NCBI RefSeq assembly: GCF_044466355.1
Contig: NZ_JBITMQ010000002.1
Span: forward strand, 682,001-746,000
Length of the DNA stretch: 64,000 bases
DNA from: Actinophytocola sp044466355
GTDB lineage: Bacteria; Actinomycetota; Actinomycetes; Mycobacteriales; Pseudonocardiaceae
Reading direction: 5' to 3'
Below are positions 16,749 to 25,772 of the stretch, in pieces (the stretch's first letter is position 1; each line of letters starts with the position of its first letter). The notes below the pieces were generated by a model. That model did not search any database. It had not been told where the DNA came from and saw only the letters and a list, made by a program, of their open reading frames with translations. The position numbers and the translations under genes were made by a program.

Positions 16749-18305
16749 GTGGAACGGCGAGGGGACGGTGACCGGCCCGCGGCGAGGTCGCGGGCCTGGA
16801 TGCACGAGCCGACCGTGCCCGCGAGGCGAGCTGTCCGGGGACCGGACGACGCTGCGCGCCGAGGGCGGTTCGCGCTGGCCGGCGGCAAGCTCGTGCTGGG
16901 GGTGGTGTCCGCGCTGGTGCTCGCGGGCACCGGCTACTACTGGTCGCAGCTGACGGACTTCGCGCAGGACGTGGTCACGATCGACGTGATCAGCGGCGCG
17001 GCGGACGACGGGCCGCCGATCGACGGCGCGGTCGACATCCTGCTCGTCGGGATGGACTCGCGGACCGACGCACACGGCAACCCGTTGTCGCGGGAGCAGC
17101 TGGCGATGCTGAACGCGGGCAAGGCCGACGGCGTGCTCAACACCGACACGATCATGATGATCCACATCCCGGTCGAGGGCGGAAGGGCCACCGGCATCTC
17201 CATCCCCCGCGACGCCTACGTCGACATCCCCGGCTACGGCAAACACAAGATCAACTCCGCGTACTCGCGGAAGAAGAATGACGCACTGGCGTCCCTGCGC
17301 GACGAGGGCGTCACCGACCGGCGCACTCTCACCGTGGAGTCCAACAAGGAAGGCGCCGTCAGCCTCATCGCGACCGTGCAACAGCTGACCGGGGTCACCA
17401 TCGACCACTACGCCGAGGTCAACCTGCTCGGCTTCTACGACATCACCAAGGCGATCGGCGGCATCGAGGTCTGTCTCAGGGAACCCGTGAAGGACGCCGA
17501 CTCGGGCGCGAACTTCCCGGCGGGCCGCCAGAACCTGTCCGGTGCGCCCGCGCTGGCGTTCGTCCGGCAACGCAAGGGGCTGCCGAACGGTGACATCGAC
17601 CGGGTCGCCCGCCAGCAGGTGTTCCTCGCGGGCATGGCCAGGAAGGCGTTCTCGGCCGACCTGCTGGCACCGGGCTCGGAGACCATGCGCAGACTGCAGC
17701 AGGCGGTGACCAAGTCCGTCGTGCTCGACCAGGGGTGGAACATCATCGAGTTCGCGCAGCAGATGGTCGACTTCACCGGCGGGAACCTCACCTTCCAGAC
17801 CATCCCGCACGGCGACATCGGCATGCCCACCCCGGACGGCAAGGCCGTCGAGGTCGACCCCGCCGAGGTCAGGGACTTCGTCCGCGGCGTCATGCCGGAC
17901 GACGCGACGCCGAGGGCCCCGGTCGACGGCACGCCGCGGCCCGCGTCGATCACGGTCAACGTGCGCAACGCCGCCCAGGTCGACGGCCTGGCGAGCGGCG
18001 TGGCCGGCGTCCTGACCAAGGAGGGCTTCACGATCGGGCTCGTCGAGGACGCCAGCACCCGCGACACCACCGTCGTCCGCCACGCCCCCGGCGAACGGGC
18101 GGCCGCCGACCTCGTCACCGCGGCCCTGGCCGCACCGGCCCAGGTCGAGGAGGACGCGAACCAGCAGCCCGGCCAGGTCACCGTCCTGCTCGGCCAGGAC
18201 TACCCCACAGTCGACGGCGTCGCCCGGCCCGGCCTGCTCGACCTCCACTCCGCCGGGCAGCCGGCCGGCCCACCCGCCGTGGGTGACGGCGTCTGCGTGA
18301 ACTGA
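16749..18305 (+). CDS. LytR-CpsA-Psr (LCP) family cell-wall ligase with LytR_C domain
   Basis: GTG 16749 is preceded by GGGAGGACAC. A cytoplasmic Arg-rich N-terminus, one transmembrane helix (about 42-64), then the LCP domain: ILLVGMDSRTDAHG, NTDTIMMIHIP, ISIPRDAYVDIPG, KINSAYS, NLLGFYDI, and AFVRQRKG...DIDRVARQQ. Arg and Asp residues of the phosphotransfer site are present. A C-terminal LytR_C domain lies at about 405-500. LCP proteins attach teichoic-acid- or arabinogalactan-like polymers to peptidoglycan. A second LCP gene lies at 26276. Confidence 0.92.
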   Translation: MERRGDGDRPAARSRAWMHEPTVPARRAVRGPDDAARRGRFALAGGKLVLGVVSALVLAGTGYYWSQLTDFAQDVVTIDVISGAADDGPPIDGAVDILLVGMDSRTDAHGNPLSREQLAMLNAGKADGVLNTDTIMMIHIPVEGGRATGISIPRDAYVDIPGYGKHKINSAYSRKKNDALASLRDEGVTDRRTLTVESNKEGAVSLIATVQQLTGVTIDHYAEVNLLGFYDITKAIGGIEVCLREPVKDADSGANFPAGRQNLSGAPALAFVRQRKGLPNGDIDRVARQQVFLAGMARKAFSADLLAPGSETMRRLQQAVTKSVVLDQGWNIIEFAQQMVDFTGGNLTFQTIPHGDIGMPTPDGKAVEVDPAEVRDFVRGVMPDDATPRAPVDGTPRPASITVNVRNAAQVDGLASGVAGVLTKEGFTIGLVEDASTRDTTVVRHAPGERAAADLVTAALAAPAQVEEDANQQPGQVTVLLGQDYPTVDGVARPGLLDLHSAGQPAGPPAVGDGVCVN

Positions 18306-18309
18306 CCCG

Positions 18310-18957
18310 CTACCGGCGGACGGCGTCCTCCGCCTTCGCCCAGTTGCGCCGCAACTTCTCCACGTAGGACTGTGCTTGTGTGCCGGGCGCGGCGCCGTTC
18401 GCGACCGCGCTCATGGCGCCCGGCCCCGCGTTGTACCCGATGGCGAGCAGGTCGTCGTGGCGCAACGGCGGGCGCTGCGCCACCGGCAGCCGCGCGGCCA
18501 GGTCGTGGAGGTACCAGGCGGCGGCCTCGATCGCGAGGTCCGGGTCGTCGGGCAGCTCCTCCCACCGCCGGTCCGCGAACGGGCGGCCCCGCCTGGTGTC
18601 GTCGAACGCGGCCCGGTGCATGTTCGCCACCCCGAACGCCGCGTCCGGGTCGATCTTCTGCCAGGCGCGTTCCAGCTCAGGGTCGTGCGGCTTGTAGGAC
18701 TCGTTGTAGAGGATCGCCATCAGCAGCACCGGGTTGACCTCCGCCGCACCGGCGTGCTCGACGACCGGGTCGGCGAACTCCGCCGGGTCCTGGTTCACCC
18801 CGGTCCGCGATGCCGTCGTCGACGGGACGGGGGTCGCGGACTGGGCCGCGACCGACGTCGGGGACGACTCGACGGGCTGCTCGGCCTCCGGCACCGAACA
18901 GCCCGCCATGACACACGCCGCCGCGACGAGCCCCGCCACGGCTCTCGTGCCGGGCAC
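18310..18957 (-). CDS. Lipoprotein lytic transglycosylase (SLT-like)
   Basis: A lipobox (VMAGC, Cys19) ends the signal peptide, so it is a lipoprotein. After a Ser/Thr/Pro linker the lysozyme-like domain holds LLMAILYNESYKP (candidate catalytic Glu in NES), FGVANMHRAAFDD and DLLAIGYNAGPGAM, the classic SLT tail motif. Translation probably couples to hbd: the GTG start lies 4 nt after the hbd stop with a GAGG site. It converges with the LCP gene, leaving only 4 bp between stops. Confidence 0.8.
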   Translation of the reverse strand: MPGTRAVAGLVAAACVMAGCSVPEAEQPVESSPTSVAAQSATPVPSTTASRTGVNQDPAEFADPVVEHAGAAEVNPVLLMAILYNESYKPHDPELERAWQKIDPDAAFGVANMHRAAFDDTRRGRPFADRRWEELPDDPDLAIEAAAWYLHDLAARLPVAQRPPLRHDDLLAIGYNAGPGAMSAVANGAAPGTQAQSYVEKLRRNWAKAEDAVRR

Positions 18958-18961
18958 GACC

Positions 18962-19843
18962 TCAGCTGCTGTAGTCGTAGAAGCCGCGGTTGCTCTTCTT
19001 GCCCAGCAGACCGGCGTCGACCATGCGCAGGAGCAGCGGCGGCGGCGAGTACAGCGGCTCCTTGAACTCCGCGTACATCGACTCCGCGATCGCCTTCGTG
19101 GTGTCCAGGCCGATCAGGTCGGTCAGCGCCAGCGGCCCCATCGGGTGCGCACAGCCCTGGATCATGCCGGTGTCGATGTCCTCCGCGGACGCGAAGCCCG
19201 ACTCCAGCATCCGGATCGCCGACAGCAGGTACGGCACCAGCAGGGCGTTCACGACGAACCCCGCGCGGTCCTGCGACAGGATGACCTGCTTGCTCAGCTT
19301 CCCCTGCGCGAACGCCTGCGCGCGGGCCTTCGTGTCCTCGCCGGTCAGCAGCGACGGGACCAGCTCGACCAGCTTCAGCACCGGCACCGGGTTGAAGAAG
19401 TGGATGCCGATCACCTGCTGGGGCCGGGACGTCGCCATGCCCAGCTTCATGATCGGGATGGAGGACGTGTTGGACGCGAACACCGCCGTCGGGTCGGTCA
19501 CGACCTTGTCGAGGGAGGCGAACACCTCCGTCTTGGCCTGCTCGTTCTCCGCGACCGCCTCGACCACCAGCTGGCGGTCGGCGAAGTCGCCCATGTCCGG
19601 GGTGAACCTGATCCGGCCGAGCGCGGCGGCGCGGTCCTCCTCGGACAGCTTCCCGTTGCGCACGGCGCGGGCCAGGGACTTCTCGATCCGGGCCTGCCCC
19701 GCCTTCAGCGCGTCCCCGGACACCTCCGTGACCAGGACGTCCAGGCCCGCCCGCGCGCTCACCTCCGCGATGCCCGACCCCATGAGGCCACAACCGACGA
19801 CGCCAACCCGCTCGATGCCTGACAAAAGACCCTCCGAAGTCAC
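18962..19843 (-). CDS. 3-hydroxybutyryl-CoA dehydrogenase
   Basis: A 293-residue enzyme with the NAD-binding start VGVVGCGLMGSGIAEV, the catalytic region NTSSIPI, GIHFFNPVPVLKLVE (His-Glu dyad), and DRAGFVVNALLVPYL, ending with the C-terminal dimerisation domain (DIDTGMIQGCAHPMGPLALTDLIGLD). GTG 19843 is fixed by a GTGA overlap with the icmF stop. It oxidises 3-hydroxyacyl-CoA to acetoacetyl-CoA or runs in reverse. Operon with icmF points to C4 acyl-CoA metabolism. Confidence 0.93.
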   Translation of the reverse strand: MTSEGLLSGIERVGVVGCGLMGSGIAEVSARAGLDVLVTEVSGDALKAGQARIEKSLARAVRNGKLSEEDRAAALGRIRFTPDMGDFADRQLVVEAVAENEQAKTEVFASLDKVVTDPTAVFASNTSSIPIMKLGMATSRPQQVIGIHFFNPVPVLKLVELVPSLLTGEDTKARAQAFAQGKLSKQVILSQDRAGFVVNALLVPYLLSAIRMLESGFASAEDIDTGMIQGCAHPMGPLALTDLIGLDTTKAIAESMYAEFKEPLYSPPPLLLRMVDAGLLGKKSNRGFYDYSS

Positions 19844-22800
19844 ACGTTCCGCCGGTACTGGCCACCGACCTCGAAGAAGGCGTCGGTGACCTGTCCCAGC
19901 GTGCACACCCTGGCCGCGGCCATCAACTCACCGAACACGTTACGGTCCTCCGCCACCGCCGCGCGCAGCCGCCGCAGTGCCTCCTCGGCCTCCGCCTTGT
20001 GCGCCGCCTGGAACGCCCTGGTCCGCTCCACCTGCGACCGCTTCTCGTCCTCGGTCGCGCGGGCCAGCTCGATCGTCGGCAGCTCCTCGGCGTTGTCCTT
20101 GGTCGGCAGGAACGTGTTCACCCCGACCAACGGTAGCGACCCGTCGTGCTTGCGCTGCTCGTAGAGCATGCTCTCGTCCTGGATGCGACCGCGCTGGTAG
20201 CCGGTCTCCATCGCGCCGAGCACGCCGCCCCGCTCGGAGAGCCGCTCGAACTCGGTCAGCACGGCCTCTTCGACCAGGTCGGTCAGCTCGTCGACGATGA
20301 ACGAGCCCTGCAGCGGGTTCTCGTTCTTCGACAGGCCCCACTCCTTGTTGATGATCAGCTGGATGGCCATCGCCCGGCGCACCGACGACTCCGTCGGCGT
20401 GGTGACCGCCTCGTCGTAGGCGTTGGTGTGCAGCGAGTTGCAGTTGTCGTACAGCGCGCACAGCGCCTGCAGCGTGGTGCGGATGTCGTTGAAGTGCATC
20501 TCCTGCGCGTGCAGCGACCGGCCCGAGGTCTGCACGTGGTACTTGAACTTCTGCGACCGTTCGTTCGCGCCGTAGCGCTCCCGCATGGCCACCGCCCAGA
20601 TCCGCCGCGCGACCCGGCCGATCACGTTGTACTCGGCGTCGAGGCCGTTGGAGAAGAAGAACGACAGGTTCGGCGCGAAGTCGTCGATGTGCATGCCGCG
20701 CGCCAGGTAGGACTCGACGTAGGTGAACCCGTTCGCCAGTGTGAACGCGAGCTGGCTGATCGGGTTCGCCCCCGCCTCCGCGATGTGGTAGCCGGAGATC
20801 GACACCGAGTAGAAGTTGCGGACCTTGTTGGCGATGAACCACTCCTGGATGTCCGCCATCATCCGCAGGGAGAACTCGGTGGAGAAGATGCAGGTGTTCT
20901 GCCCCTGGTCCTCCTTGAGGATGTCGGCCTGCACGGTGCCGCGCACGTTCGCGAGCGCCCAGGCGGCCAGCTTCTCCCGCTCCTCGTCGCTGGGCTCACG
21001 GCCGTGCTCGGCGACGAACTTGTCCACGGTCTGGTCGATCGCCGTGTTCAGGAAGAACGCGAGGATCGTGGGGGCCGGGCCGTTGATCGTCATCGACACG
21101 GACGTGGTCGGCGCGGTCAGGTCGAAGCCGTCGTAGAGCGCCTTCATGTCGTCGAGCGTGGCGATCGAGACGCCGGACGTGCCGACCTTGCCGTAGATGT
21201 CCGGCGGGGTGTCCGGGTCGTGCCCGTACAGCGTGACCGAGTCGAACGCCGTGGACAGCCGGGTCGCCGACGAGCCCTCGGACAGGTAGCGGAACCGGCG
21301 GTTGGTGCGGAACGCGTCGCCCTCGCCCGCGAACATCCGGGCCGGGTCCTCGCCGTCCCGTTTGAACGGGAACACGCCCGCCGTGAACGGGAAGTAGCCG
21401 GGCAGGTTCTCCTTGCGCAGGAAGCGCAGCAGCGAACCGTCGTCGTCGAACCGCGGCAGCGCGACCCGGGGCACGCGGGTGCCCGACAGGGTCTCGCGCC
21501 ACAGCTGTGTGTGCAGCTCCTTGTCGCGGACCGTCACGACCAGTTCCTCGCCCGCGTAGTCCTCGGCCAGCTTGCGGTGCCGGGCCAGGAGGTCCTCGGT
21601 GTCGCGGGCGACCCGCCGCCGCGCCTCGGCGACGAGCTTGTCGACGTCGTCGGTGGCGGCACCGGCCCGCTCCAGCGCCGCGCGGGCACGGCCGAGCCCA
21701 TCGTGTTCGCGGACCGCGGCCACCTGCTCGTCAGTCTCTTTGTGATACCCGCGGACGGACTCCGCGATCTCGGCCAGGTACCGCGCGCGCTGCGGCGGCA
21801 CGACGGTCGCGGCCCGGGTCGAGACCCTCCCGTCGACCGGCGCGAGCGTCGGCTCGCTGACGGCGAGACCGCCCTCGGCGAGCAGGTCGCGCAGGTGGTG
21901 GTGGAGCGCGGTGACGCCGTCGTCGTTGAACGTGGCGGCGCTGGTGCCGTAGACCGGCATGTCCTCCCACGAGACGCCGAACGCCTCGCGGTTGCGCACC
22001 ATCTGCCGCGCCACGTCACGGCGGGCGTCCTCGGCGCCGCGGCGCTCGAACTTGTTGATCGCGACGACGTCCGCGAAGTCCAGCATGTCGATCTTCTCGA
22101 GCTGCGACGCGGCGCCGAACTCCGGCGTCATCACGTACAGCGAGGTGTCGACGAACGGCACGATCGCCGCGTCGCCCTGCCCGATGCCCGGGGTCTCGAC
22201 GATCACCAGGTCGTTGCCCGCCGCCTTGCACGCGGCGATCGCGTCGGTCAGCGCCGCGGGCACCTCGGTGGCCGCGGCGCGCGTGGCCATGGAGCGGAAG
22301 TAGATCTGGGCGCCGTCGTCGCCGCCGATGCCGCCGAGGGAGTTCATGCGGATCCGGTCGCCGAGCAGCGCGCCGCCGCCACGTCGTCGCGTCGGGTCGA
22401 CGGCGAGGACCGCGATGCGCAGTTTGTCCTGCTGGTCCACGCGGAAGCGCCGGACCAGCTCGTCGGTGAGCGACGACTTGCCGGACCCGCCGGTGCCGGT
22501 GATGCCGAGGACCGGCACCGGCCGCTTGGCCGCGGCGTCGCGGATCGCGGCGAGCGTGCCGTCGGACAGCCTGCCCGCCTCGATCGCGGTGATCGTGTGC
22601 GCGAGCACGTCGTGCCCGCCCGCGACGATCGCCTCCACGGTGGGCTCCGCCCGGTCGGCCAGGTCGTGGTCGCACGCCTCGACCATGGTGTTGATCATGC
22701 GCGCGAGGCCCAGCCGCTGGCCGTCCTCCGGCGAGAAGATGCGCGCCACGCCGCGTTCGTGCAGCAGGGCGATCTCCTCGGGGACGATGACGCCACCGCC

Positions 22801-23100
22801 GCCGCCGTAGACCTTGATGTGGCCGGCGCCGTGCTCGGCGAGCAGTTCGACGAGGTAGCTGAAGTACTCGACGTGGCCGCCCTGGTAGGCACTGATCGCG
22901 ATGCCCTGGACGTCCTCCTGGATCGCCGCGCGCACCACTTCGTTGACCGACCGGTTGTGCCCGAGGTGGATCACCTCGGCGCCCTGCGACTGCAGGATCC
23001 GGCGCATGATGTTGATCGCCGCGTCGTGCCCGTCGAACAGGCTCGCCGCGGTGACGAAACGGACCGGGTGCTCCGGACGGTACAACGAGGTCTTCGCCAT
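19840..23100 (-). CDS. icmF: Fused isobutyryl-CoA mutase/G-protein chaperone (IcmF)
   Basis: A 1086-residue B12 enzyme in IcmF order: cobalamin-binding domain (D-G-H-D at 23-26, HLGHNRS), MeaI-type GTPase chaperone (Walker A at 202-209, DPTRRRGGGALLGDR, VETPGIGQGD), linker, then the mutase barrel. At the positions that fix specificity, F577 (GVFPFKR) replaces the methylmalonyl-CoA mutase Tyr and Q734 (GQNTCIF) replaces its Arg. This predicts isobutyryl-CoA/n-butyryl-CoA (or isovaleryl/pivalyl) interconversion rather than methylmalonyl-CoA. ATG 23100 is chosen, since an upstream extension has no homology. Needs adenosylcobalamin. The operon with hbd feeds or drains the butyryl-CoA pool. Confidence 0.95.
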   Translation of the reverse strand: MAKTSLYRPEHPVRFVTAASLFDGHDAAINIMRRILQSQGAEVIHLGHNRSVNEVVRAAIQEDVQGIAISAYQGGHVEYFSYLVELLAEHGAGHIKVYGGGGGVIVPEEIALLHERGVARIFSPEDGQRLGLARMINTMVEACDHDLADRAEPTVEAIVAGGHDVLAHTITAIEAGRLSDGTLAAIRDAAAKRPVPVLGITGTGGSGKSSLTDELVRRFRVDQQDKLRIAVLAVDPTRRRGGGALLGDRIRMNSLGGIGGDDGAQIYFRSMATRAAATEVPAALTDAIAACKAAGNDLVIVETPGIGQGDAAIVPFVDTSLYVMTPEFGAASQLEKIDMLDFADVVAINKFERRGAEDARRDVARQMVRNREAFGVSWEDMPVYGTSAATFNDDGVTALHHHLRDLLAEGGLAVSEPTLAPVDGRVSTRAATVVPPQRARYLAEIAESVRGYHKETDEQVAAVREHDGLGRARAALERAGAATDDVDKLVAEARRRVARDTEDLLARHRKLAEDYAGEELVVTVRDKELHTQLWRETLSGTRVPRVALPRFDDDGSLLRFLRKENLPGYFPFTAGVFPFKRDGEDPARMFAGEGDAFRTNRRFRYLSEGSSATRLSTAFDSVTLYGHDPDTPPDIYGKVGTSGVSIATLDDMKALYDGFDLTAPTTSVSMTINGPAPTILAFFLNTAIDQTVDKFVAEHGREPSDEEREKLAAWALANVRGTVQADILKEDQGQNTCIFSTEFSLRMMADIQEWFIANKVRNFYSVSISGYHIAEAGANPISQLAFTLANGFTYVESYLARGMHIDDFAPNLSFFFSNGLDAEYNVIGRVARRIWAVAMRERYGANERSQKFKYHVQTSGRSLHAQEMHFNDIRTTLQALCALYDNCNSLHTNAYDEAVTTPTESSVRRAMAIQLIINKEWGLSKNENPLQGSFIVDELTDLVEEAVLTEFERLSERGGVLGAMETGYQRGRIQDESMLYEQRKHDGSLPLVGVNTFLPTKDNAEELPTIELARATEDEKRSQVERTRAFQAAHKAEAEEALRRLRAAVAEDRNVFGELMAAARVCTLGQVTDAFFEVGGQYRRNV

Positions 23101-23210
23101 GAAAATAGTTTGTCGTCCTACTTTCGGATGTGCAACCGATGTGGCGCAGGTCTCGCTTGATGTGATATCCCACCTGCGACGATGCCCACTCGAACGACGA
23201 TGGAGCCCAC

Positions 23211-23603
23211 GTGCCGGTGCCGGAGTCAGTACGCAGAATGCTCGACGACGACCTGGCGTCCCGGTCACTGGGCATCACACTGGTCGAGGCGGGCCCAGGC
23301 CACGCGACGGTCCGCATGACCATCACCGACACGATGGTCAACGGCCACGACCTCGCCCACGGCGGTTACGTGTTCCTGCTCGCCGACACCGCGTTCGCGT
23401 GCGCCTGCAACAGCCACGGCCCGGTCACGGTCGCCGCGGGCGCCGACATCACGTTCGTCGCGTCCGCCCACCTCGGCGACGAGCTGACCGCCAGGGCGGA
23501 GGAACGCGTGGTCTACGGCCGCAGCGGCATCTACGACGTCACGGTCACCAGGGCCGACGAGGTGATCGCCGAGTTCCGGGGCCGCAGTCGCATGTTGCGC
23601 TGA
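23211..23603 (+). CDS. PaaI-type hotdog-fold acyl-CoA thioesterase
   Basis: A 130-residue protein. The hotdog helix reads MVNGHDLAHGGYVFLLADTA, with the family's N..D..HGG..F.L.D pattern, then AAGADITFVASAHLGDELTA and YGRSGIYDVTVTR. It resembles hydroxyphenylacetyl-CoA thioesterase PaaI, which rescues CoA from stalled phenylacetate intermediates. No paa genes are nearby. Divergent from icmF (110-bp gap), so a role in recycling acyl-CoA is plausible. Confidence 0.88.
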   Translation: MPVPESVRRMLDDDLASRSLGITLVEAGPGHATVRMTITDTMVNGHDLAHGGYVFLLADTAFACACNSHGPVTVAAGADITFVASAHLGDELTARAEERVVYGRSGIYDVTVTRADEVIAEFRGRSRMLR

Positions 23604-23612
23604 CGGACTCGG

Positions 23613-24656
23613 CTAGGCGAGCCAGGACAGCAGGCGGCCCTGCGACCAGGTGCGGCCGACGCCCTCGGCGCGGAGGGTCGCGTGCTCGAACACGGCCAGG
23701 CCGATGATGCTGTGGCCGGAGGCGTGGCGGTCGCCGAAGGTGGGTATCGCGGGCGCGACGCCGACCCCTTCCGCCGACACCCACGCCACCGGCCGGTGGG
23801 TGGCAGCTTCGTCGAGGCGGCGCAGGAACCGCAGCCGGTGCTCGAGCGAGAGCCGCCGCAGCGCCCAGGTCGTGGTGACGACCGGCAGCACGTCGTCCGG
23901 CACCCGGGCGATGGCCTCGGGCAGCAGGTCGACGACGTCACCCCGCAGCAACACCGGTGGGTCCGCCGCCGCCAGGGCCAGCTCGGCGTCGAGCCCGGCG
24001 ACCTCCTCCGGCGGCAGGCAGGCGCGCACCCAGCGGGCTTGCTCGGGGTCGGTCACGTCGACGGGCTCCGCGTCGATGCCGACGCGGGTGCGCACGTCGG
24101 GCATCGCGTGCGCCGGGAGGCGCCTGTCGCCCACGACCCCCGCCGCATGCCGCACCGGAGACGACGGGTCGCCCAGTGACTGCCCGTTGTCATAGGTGAT
24201 GCCGACGCGATCGACCGTGAGGTTGAGCCCGGCCGAGCAGCCGACGTCGACCAGCCCCACCGCGTCCGCGCCCACCCGGTGCGCCGCCTCGGCGATGGCC
24301 GGGTACAGCACCGCACAGCGCCCGGTCTCGCCCTTCCGCGCCTTCCGGTGCGCGGCGAGGGCCACGACCAGTTCAGTCTCATACAGCAACGCGTCGATGG
24401 CCGCCGCGGCGGCAGCGTCACCGTCCCTGGCCGCGTAGGCCGCGGCGAGTGCCGGGGCGCGTCCGGCGAGCGCGAGGTCGTGCAGTGCGGCGAGGATCAG
24501 CGCGGGCTGCCGCTTGCGCGCCGGTGCCGCTTCGACGGCCCGCAGGGCCTCGGCGGACTCGCTCACGGCGACGGCGACGCGCGCGTACAGCGTCCCCGCG
24601 GCCTCGCCCTCGCCGAAGTGCCGGTACACCTGGGCCAGCGTGCGCGCCCTACCCAT
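23613..24656 (-). CDS. DUF2332 family protein (methyltransferase-like)
   Basis: A 347-residue protein of the actinobacterial DUF2332 pattern: VYRHFGEGEAAG at the N-terminus, LVDVGCSAGLNLTVDRVGI (a SAM-binding-like glycine turn), GIDAEPVDVTDPEQARWVRA and PDDVLPVVTTTWALRRLS. Function in the family is unknown. Convergent with the thioesterase, with stops 10 bp apart. Confidence 0.8.
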   Translation of the reverse strand: MGRARTLAQVYRHFGEGEAAGTLYARVAVAVSESAEALRAVEAAPARKRQPALILAALHDLALAGRAPALAAAYAARDGDAAAAAAIDALLYETELVVALAAHRKARKGETGRCAVLYPAIAEAAHRVGADAVGLVDVGCSAGLNLTVDRVGITYDNGQSLGDPSSPVRHAAGVVGDRRLPAHAMPDVRTRVGIDAEPVDVTDPEQARWVRACLPPEEVAGLDAELALAAADPPVLLRGDVVDLLPEAIARVPDDVLPVVTTTWALRRLSLEHRLRFLRRLDEAATHRPVAWVSAEGVGVAPAIPTFGDRHASGHSIIGLAVFEHATLRAEGVGRTWSQGRLLSWLA

Positions 24657-24769
24657 CCAGAACTCCCGATGCCAGTGCGTGCAAGTCCGCGACGCGACCT
24701 CCGCCCCCGGCGCCCCCCATCATGCCCTCGACCGCGGGTCCACTTGGTTCGCCAAGGCAGGAGAATACC

Positions 24770-25012
24770 GTGCGCAGAGCCCGGTACCACGAATACGGCG
24801 GCCTGAAGTGCTGAAAGCCGAGGAGGCGGACGTACCTGTCCCCGGCGAGGGGCAGGTGCTCATCCGTACGACGGCGATCGACGCCAACTCCGTCGACCAG
24901 GTTCCGGCGCGGCCCGTCCGTCCACACGCGACTGTCGCTCGACGAAGCCGTTGCCGCGCACCGGATCCTCGAGAACCTCGAACAGCTCGGCCGGATGCTG
25001 CTGATCCCCTGG
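24770..25012 (+). pseudogene. Remnant of a zinc-independent quinone oxidoreductase / alcohol dehydrogenase
   Basis: A ribosome site (AAGGCAGGAG) and GTG 24770 begin VRRARYHEYGGLK, then a frameshift; the next frame continues EVLKAEEADVPVPGEGQVLI and DANSVDQV, the MDR N-terminus. The central catalytic and NADPH-binding parts (about 230 residues expected) are absent. At 24929-25012 a third frame gives LSLDEAVAAHRILENL and GRMLLIPW, the family's C-terminus. So a point indel plus a large internal deletion have destroyed the gene. Confidence 0.75.
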
Positions 25013-25131
25013 TCTTTGTGGTGTGAAGCGCACGACCCCGCCCGGCGGCGTCCGGCCGACCGTCGCCGACGCGCGCGGGCTCGGCGGTGACCCCGTGCGG
25101 CTCGCGGCGGCGGCCGGGTTCGGGCCCGACC
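25013..25131. other. Intergenic stretch after the oxidoreductase remnant
   Basis: A short open frame (GTG 25021 to TGA 25139, 39 codons, ending AAAAGFGPDLT) has gene-like codon use but no recognisable homology. It may be another eroded 3' end. Together with the remnant, 24657-25131 is the largest stretch without an intact gene. Confidence 0.35.
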
Positions 25132-25746
25132 TCACCTGAGCGCGAGGAACACCACCCCGCCGACCACCGGCCCGAGGACCGCGCCGACGAGGACCTGCGC
25201 GACCGTGTGGTCCTCCACCACCACGCGGGACCAGCACACGAGCGCCAGCGCGGGGACGAGCAGCAGGTACCACGGCCCGTACAGCAGCACGATCGTCGCG
25301 ACCGCGCCGCCCGCGACCGTGGCGTGCACGGACACCTTCCACCACCGCGTGATCACCAGGCAGGCCAGCAGCGTCGCGACCATCGACCACGCCAGCGCCA
25401 GCACGTCCCTCGGCGCGCTGCCGACGAGCATCACCACCAGGCCGACGAGCGTGGACACGAGGATCAGCAGGAACGGCACCAGCCTGCGCTCACGTTCGCG
25501 CACCCAGTGCCCCTCCCAGCGCCCGCCCCGGGCCCCGCGGATGACGATGGCCATGGGGATCGCGCAGTAGAACACCGTCACCAGCAGGCCCCAGCCGACC
25601 GTCCCGACGGGGTCGTGGTTGGTGCCGTACCACGCGACGGCGAACGACAGCAGCGGCACGACCACGGCCGGCGAGAGCACCTCGGTGACCGCGCGCGCGA
25701 GGCGGAGCGGCAGACTGGGAGGGGCGGTGACGTCCACGGAGCACAT
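25132..25746 (-). CDS. PAP2-like membrane phosphatase family protein
   Basis: About 204 residues with five or six transmembrane helices. The PAP2 signature is partly kept: RERERRLVPF (motif 1-like), KVSVHATVAGG (motif 2, Ser-x-His), and WSRVVVEDHTVAQVLVG (motif 3, SR-x5-H). The last Asp of motif 3 is Gln here. These proteins dephosphorylate lipid pyrophosphates such as undecaprenyl or phosphatidic-acid species at the outer membrane face. ATG 25746 or GTG 25737 may start it. It is divergent from the peroxiredoxin gene, only 26 bp away. Confidence 0.75.
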   Translation of the reverse strand: MCSVDVTAPPSLPLRLARAVTEVLSPAVVVPLLSFAVAWYGTNHDPVGTVGWGLLVTVFYCAIPMAIVIRGARGGRWEGHWVRERERRLVPFLLILVSTLVGLVVMLVGSAPRDVLALAWSMVATLLACLVITRWWKVSVHATVAGGAVATIVLLYGPWYLLLVPALALVCWSRVVVEDHTVAQVLVGAVLGPVVGGVVFLALR

Positions 25747-25772
25747 GGTGGCACCTGAGGAAGGGAACGCGC

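Noticed and set aside
20146..23160. A 1004-codon open frame on the plus strand opposite icmF
   Set aside because: Same reason: the low-complexity translation is the reverse of a well-supported mutase gene.
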